The notes beneath the pieces are model-generated. The model worked only from the letters and a program-made list of their open reading frames with translations, made no database searches and was not told the origin of the DNA. Below are positions 59,484 to 64,000 of a stretch of 64,000 nucleotides of DNA, in pieces. This DNA is from Strobilurus pachycystidiatus. Taxonomy: Eukaryota > Basidiomycota > Agaricomycetes > Agaricales > Physalacriaceae. A program made the translations under genes and the position numbers. Location: contig JAHLMK010000001.1 in the NCBI GenBank assembly GCA_019915135.1, forward strand, positions 2,604,001 to 2,668,000, given 5' to 3'. How positions within the stretch are numbered: position 1 is the stretch's first letter; each line of letters opens with the position of its first letter.

Positions 59484-59579
59484 AACCTTGTGGCCAAGAA
59501 GTGCGCAGTGGATGCTCTATCTACGCTCTGCAGTATATATATATATACATCAATACATAACTTAACGCAAGAACCATAA

Positions 59580-60855
59580 TCACTGTCCGCGGGTACTGCG
59601 ACGTCTTGTAGGAATAACTACTTCCTCTTCCTCGTCGTCCTCGTCCTCGTCAACATCCATATCTGCGGCCTTTTTCTTACGTCCCTTCTGGCTGCTCTTG
59701 GGTTGGGAAGGCTGAGATTGTGACTGGTCCTTAGAATCGTCCATGTCTTCGTCTTCCTCGTCGCTGTCCTCATCGCTTTGAGCCTCTCGCTGCCGCGTTC
59801 GTCGTTTATGCTCGTCGCCATCGCGTGCAGCGTCTTCTCCGATAGGGATGAGGGGTTTATCAGCTTTGCGAGGCCACTCGATTTTGCAAGTCGGACAGAT
59901 TGCGTTGCGAGCCCTTGTCATCTTGTCAAAGCAATGGGGATGGAGGCGGGTATGGCACGTTGGACTTTGGCAAGCGATGCCTTTGGTGATCATCTGCACT
60001 TATGTGAGTTGGTCTGATGTGAATACATCATTTGAAGAGACCGCACTTCGTGGCAGATTGTGCATTCGTAAATTTGGTCCGGATAGTTGTCCTTGAGGTA
60101 GGGAGCAAGCTCTTGGGTCGTCCTGAGCGAAAGAGAATAACGGCCACGCCTGGAAAGGGAGATGAGACATTATCAGGAGTGATACTAACTAGCACGTACT
60201 TGCTGCGAATCAGCCAACCATTCGCGACGAAACTAGCGAGCACGATTTCGGCTTGGGTCTTGGTGATGACTGGCTTGACCTGGCCAGCCTCGCGTAAAGC
60301 TGAAAAAGAAGTGACCGAAAACGCGTCGCGTGGCGCAAGCATGATTTGTTCGACCTGAGCTAGTTGAGCCAAAGAGAACGTTGAGTTCGCGACAGAAAGC
60401 AGCGTACGACAGCCTTGAAGTAGGCGATTTCGGCGACAGTATATTCCGTTGCGAGCTGGGCAATCTCGTCGCTTCGCATATTCGCCTGAATGCGCGTCAC
60501 GGTAAGGAAACGCGATAGAATGGATAGATCCACGCACGAGAATACACATTTTCTTGCCTGTCACTTCGTCAAATGCGAATTTGAACGACAGCTCCAGCGC
60601 GTCCAGCGACTTGTTCACGTTGGCTACGAAGGCCTCCCACGAGGCCTCGCTGTCCGAGTCTGAGATGTCCAGAGATTCATCTGCCTCTTTCAAAAGAAGT
60701 GAGCAAAAAAACAGCTTTGAACGCAAAGATGCTGCCCAACCTTTGACGATAGTGATGCACCTCTGGCGCAAAACCCTAGCGAGTTTTTCGGTCATGACTC
60801 CCCGCGAGAGGATGGCCTGCATAAAAAGTCGTTGAACGTCGCCAGCGGATGCCAT
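59580..60855 (-). CDS. NSE1: SMC5/6 complex subunit NSE1 (RING-like)
   Basis: Exons (complement) 60741-60855, 60538-60686, 60408-60485, 60200-60354, 60047-60149 and 59580-59993, 337 residues. The N-terminus matches Nse1 (DVQRLFMQAILSRGVMTEK), followed by winged-helix segments (IAYFKAVVEQIMLAPR, LASFVANGWL) that bind Nse3. The variant RING is visible: CTIC, GIACQSPTC, HTRLHPHC and CPTCKIEW. In the complex it supports ubiquitin ligase activity and DNA repair. The last 90 residues are highly acidic with basic patches, an extension not seen in yeast. It ends 96 bp from the AAA ATPase gene, tail to tail. Confidence 0.93.
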
Positions 60856-61820
60856 CGTAGAAAACGCGTCGGTAGTGCTGATGGAGAAAACAAAAGCGCG
60901 AATGTCACGAAGACGTGATCATGATTCATGTCACGCGTGGCGCGAGCTGCGAGGTGGCGCGCCCTAATTGAAGAGAACTCAATCTTACCTATGATTCACC
61001 GAGTATCTTCTGCGGAATTTGACCATGATCTCCCCGGACCTTGACCCTCGCTCCAGCCCAGCCCCAGTTGTCTCTCGCCCATTTGGCTTCCCGTAGTTAT
61101 ACTTCGGTCAAGTTATATACGCCCCAATATTGATTGCCACGCCGGGCGCCCGGGGTACTTACCGAAAGCCCTCTTGCCTGTAGGCCGATGAACTCCCATG
61201 CTCTACAAATTCGTGGCCTTTCCCTGAACGCCTAATTCAATCCTCCAACAGCGGAGAGTGGTGTATGCCGGCGTCTGTAGCCTCCCTGGTTCATGGAATC
61301 AATGCCTGCGTGCGCCATACTTAAATATCCCTCGAAGCAAGAGTCCGCCACCATCTTGCGCCCTATACACTCGTTGACATGTCTTAATATTCCCTCAAGT
61401 TCTATCAAACTGGCGCCCAATACCATCTTTCCACGCAGAATTGGAGCGAGTCGGTAGTCAATTTTGCGGCATTTTCGCTGGAGTGTATGTTGTTGCTGAT
61501 ACTATTTTAAATACAACGAGTCAGGTCAACACAGGTCTAGTCTGAGTGTAAGTATAGAACGCGGGTCACCGCTGTCAGCTGCGAACTCAGCCTCTGCTCA
61601 GCCTTACAGCTCAAAGCCAGGTTGATACGGCGGTCAGTCAAAGTTGGATGTAAGTACACCGTCTTGATAGTTTGTTATTGGCATATATAGGAATGTACGG
61701 TAATATTACAACGTAGCATCTAATCTTTAATAGATAGCGGCGTGGTGGGGGGAGAAGATGAATCAAAACAGGGAGAAAAATGTCCCGTATGTGAAGTGAG
61801 ATCTAGATAATGAGTAGATG
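60856..61820. other. Intergenic region, no supported gene
   Basis: 965 bp upstream of NSE1 and downstream of the kinase gene. Contains several short direct repeats such as GTAAGTA and CGGTCAG-like words near 61550-61660. No gene or RNA is supported. Confidence 0.5.
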
Positions 61821-63940
61821 TTAAAAGAAGCGTCTCTTGCCCTGCTTCTCGTCGATAGTAATCTTGGCATGTACGTGGGTTGGTTTTGCGTTGCACGAGC
61901 ACGGCTGGAGGCTCTTGATCCACTCATCCCCGTCATCCTCGTCGCAATCGTGATCCACACAGTATTCATCATGGTCACCAGTCATTGTAGCATCGCATCC
62001 ACACAAGAGCCGACTGCCCTTGCCCTTGCCCTTGAGCAGATCCGTCAGAGTGCATCGCGATGAAGGCTCCACGAACAGCATCCTGCGTAACGCCGGACGC
62101 GTTTCGCGGGGCAAGAGACGGAAGATACTCTCCGCGCCACCTCCGTGGAACGTAGCTACACTGTCGCTCCGCTGACGACGCTTACTAGGCGTTTCGCGAG
62201 GAGTCTCGGCGTTGAGAGTGTTGACGGCATCGGCAACGGCCTTGCGGTCGACAACGGCCATAGTAGAAGCGCGTGTCCGTTCAGGCTGGGGTTTGGGCTT
62301 GGTCGTTGAGAGCACTTCTTCGCTGGGGCTGCCACCCGTCGGGAAGACCTGCACAGCATAGGCCGCGCGTGGGCTGAGAGGGAGAGACTCCGTGGAATCA
62401 CCCGGACGGTCAAAGACGCGAACGGAGGGATCCTCGGGAGCGAGGGAGGAGCCGGGGGAAAGGATGTCCGCCAAATGAGGACTGCCCATATGGGGAGTCA
62501 TCATGGGCAGCGTCGCGGTGCTGTGGCTGATGGGGCCATCGTACTCGTTGAAGGCAGCAAAGTCGCGGATATTCACTTTGGCATCACGTGAAGGAGGATC
62601 AGTTATGGCGGTGGACTCGGTGTCGGTGACATCATCGGAGTCGCTAGAATGCAGGGACGATGTTGTTTCCGGCTCGGTGTTGAGAGTGGATGAGGTAAAA
62701 GTGGGGTGGGACGTGTTTGCTCGCTCTGGGGAAGCAGGCGGCGGTATCGACATCGTGAGAGCAGTGGGCGCGGTGAGCCCGCGCTGGGGACTCTTGCGTT
62801 TGGGCGGGTCGGCGCAGGCCACGGAGAGATCCGGGTGCGCCTGCACGAACGCCCGGAAGGAGGGATCCTGCTTGGGATCTGGGATCTTCCACGGGAAGCG
62901 GCGCAGAACCATGCAGAGGAATATAATCGCCACACTCCAGACATCAGACTTGCGAGGGTCGTACGAATCCGAAGACAGGACCTCCGGTGCAAGGTAGGGG
63001 TCACTGCCCACGATGCCGGTAGCGGGCGTATGCGATGATTTGCCCGGGTAGTGGAACACGGTCGCCGTCCCAAAGTCAATGAGCTTGACGATGTTGTCCG
63101 TCGTCATCACGCAGTTGTCGAGCTTGATGTCGCGGTGGGCGAGCCCGAGCTCGTGCAGGTAGTCGACGCCGTCGCAGATCTGGCGGAAGACGCAGTATAT
63201 CTCTGGCCGACACATCTTGCCGGACATGACAACCGAAAAGAGGTCGTACGGGGCATACTCCATCACCTGCGCAGAATTAGCTATCGGGGGCACTGTTGCA
63301 AGCGGGGCTGGGCTACCTCGTAGTAATGGCCGTGGTCGGAGACGATATCGACTGTCTCGATGATGTTCGGGTGCTTCAGCGTCGAGCCCACGCAGAACTC
63401 TGCAGTCACTTTTTTCTGATACTCTTTTTCCGACTCGCCTGTGCGCTTGGGCCGGAACTCTTTGACGGCAAAGATGGACCCGCCGTTCTTGGGGCTAGCC
63501 TTGATGAGCCGCACCGTGCCACCAGCGCCCGATCCAAGCACTCGTCCCCATTTTCCGTACTTTTTCGACAGGTGGGCGTGCGTCGCTTCCTGCAGGGACG
63601 GGACGGGCGTCGAGATACCCGATGCGCGGGTAGGGTGGGGCGTCGAGGGCGGGTGAAGGTTTATAACGTCCGGCGACGACCGCTGCGACACGGTCGTCGA
63701 TGCCGACGGTGATGGCGTGCGCTGCTTGCGAAATGGGTGCTCGTCGTGGATGTGGTGGTTCAGGAAGCGCTTCAGGTCGTGCAGTGCGCCGTGCTTGGCC
63801 GCTGCCGGCGTGGCGGGCGGCGCAGTGGGGCTGCCGCTCACCGATGTCTTGCGGGGGAATCGAAAGCGGGATTCACTGCGCGGCGACGGGGGTGCTTCTA
63901 CCATCGTTGGCGAGGAAGGGGCGAGAGACGATGAGGGCAT
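61821..63940 (-). CDS. Ser/Thr protein kinase, HAL4/SAT4-like
   Basis: Exons (complement) 63317-63940 and 61821-63266, intron 50 bp, 689 residues. Residues 1-130 are disordered. The kinase domain begins near 130: [12 protein letters not shown] (glycine loop), Lys160 in [14 protein letters not shown] (252-259), DFG (272-274) and YLAPEV. A disordered insertion of roughly 240 residues (about 350-600) interrupts the C-lobe before the last helices ([16 protein letters not shown]). The extreme C-terminus is Cys/His/Asp-rich ([26 protein letters not shown]) and may bind metal. Family members in yeast regulate potassium transporters and nutrient permeases; the target here is unknown. The start is the first ATG with an open frame to the conserved part. 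Confidence 0.88.
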
Positions 63941-64000
63941 AACGAAGGTTTTCGGCCCGATTTAAGGCTTAGGAATTGGACTTGAATTGCGATGTGACGC

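Overview
This window is nuclear DNA from a filamentous basidiomycete, most likely an Agaricomycete. The genes are dense and carry many introns of about 42 to 66 bp with GT-AG (rarely GC-AG) borders, and intergenic gaps are short. The protein families are typical of mushroom-forming fungi. I rebuilt gene models by hand, joining exons by splice signals, reading phase and family conservation. For every complete model the summed exon length is a multiple of three.

Layout, left to right: the 3' end of a USP7/Ubp15-type deubiquitinase; a PP2A B56 regulatory subunit (-); a conserved protein of unknown function (+); mitochondrial citrate synthase with 17 exons (-); SEC66/Sec71 translocon subunit (+); a family-16 methyltransferase (-); a RhoGEF (+); a 2OG-Fe(II) oxygenase (-); PIG-H/Gpi15 (+); a 1226-residue protein that joins an IST1 (ESCRT-III) domain to a TBC domain (-); two tandem MARVEL-like membrane proteins (-); a PP4R1-like HEAT protein (-); a GT2 cell-wall glycosyltransferase (-).

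From 35.3 to 46.3 kb lies a repeat and transposon block. A 1005-bp segment (U), which is the promoter and first codons of a KRE6/SKN1 gene, is present three times. A 170-bp segment (R) also occurs three times. Between two R copies sits a DIRS-class tyrosine-recombinase retrotransposon of about 7.8 kb on the minus strand, with gag (zinc knuckles), reverse transcriptase-RNase H and tyrosine recombinase. Between RNase H and recombinase there is an extra, spliced, 173-residue gene on the opposite strand. This is the best candidate for something undescribed. The only intact copy of the KRE6/SKN1 gene follows the third U. Without the block, the GT2 and KRE6/SKN1 genes would be a divergent pair of cell-wall polysaccharide genes sharing one promoter region.

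Right of the block: an MFS sugar transporter (-), asparagine synthetase (-), phosphatidylinositol synthase (+), a mitochondrial AAA ATPase of the Msp1 type (+), the SMC5/6 subunit NSE1 (-) and a HAL/SAT4-like protein kinase (-). Most are housekeeping genes. Several pairs share short divergent promoters (105 to 210 bp) and others end tail to tail within 100 bp.
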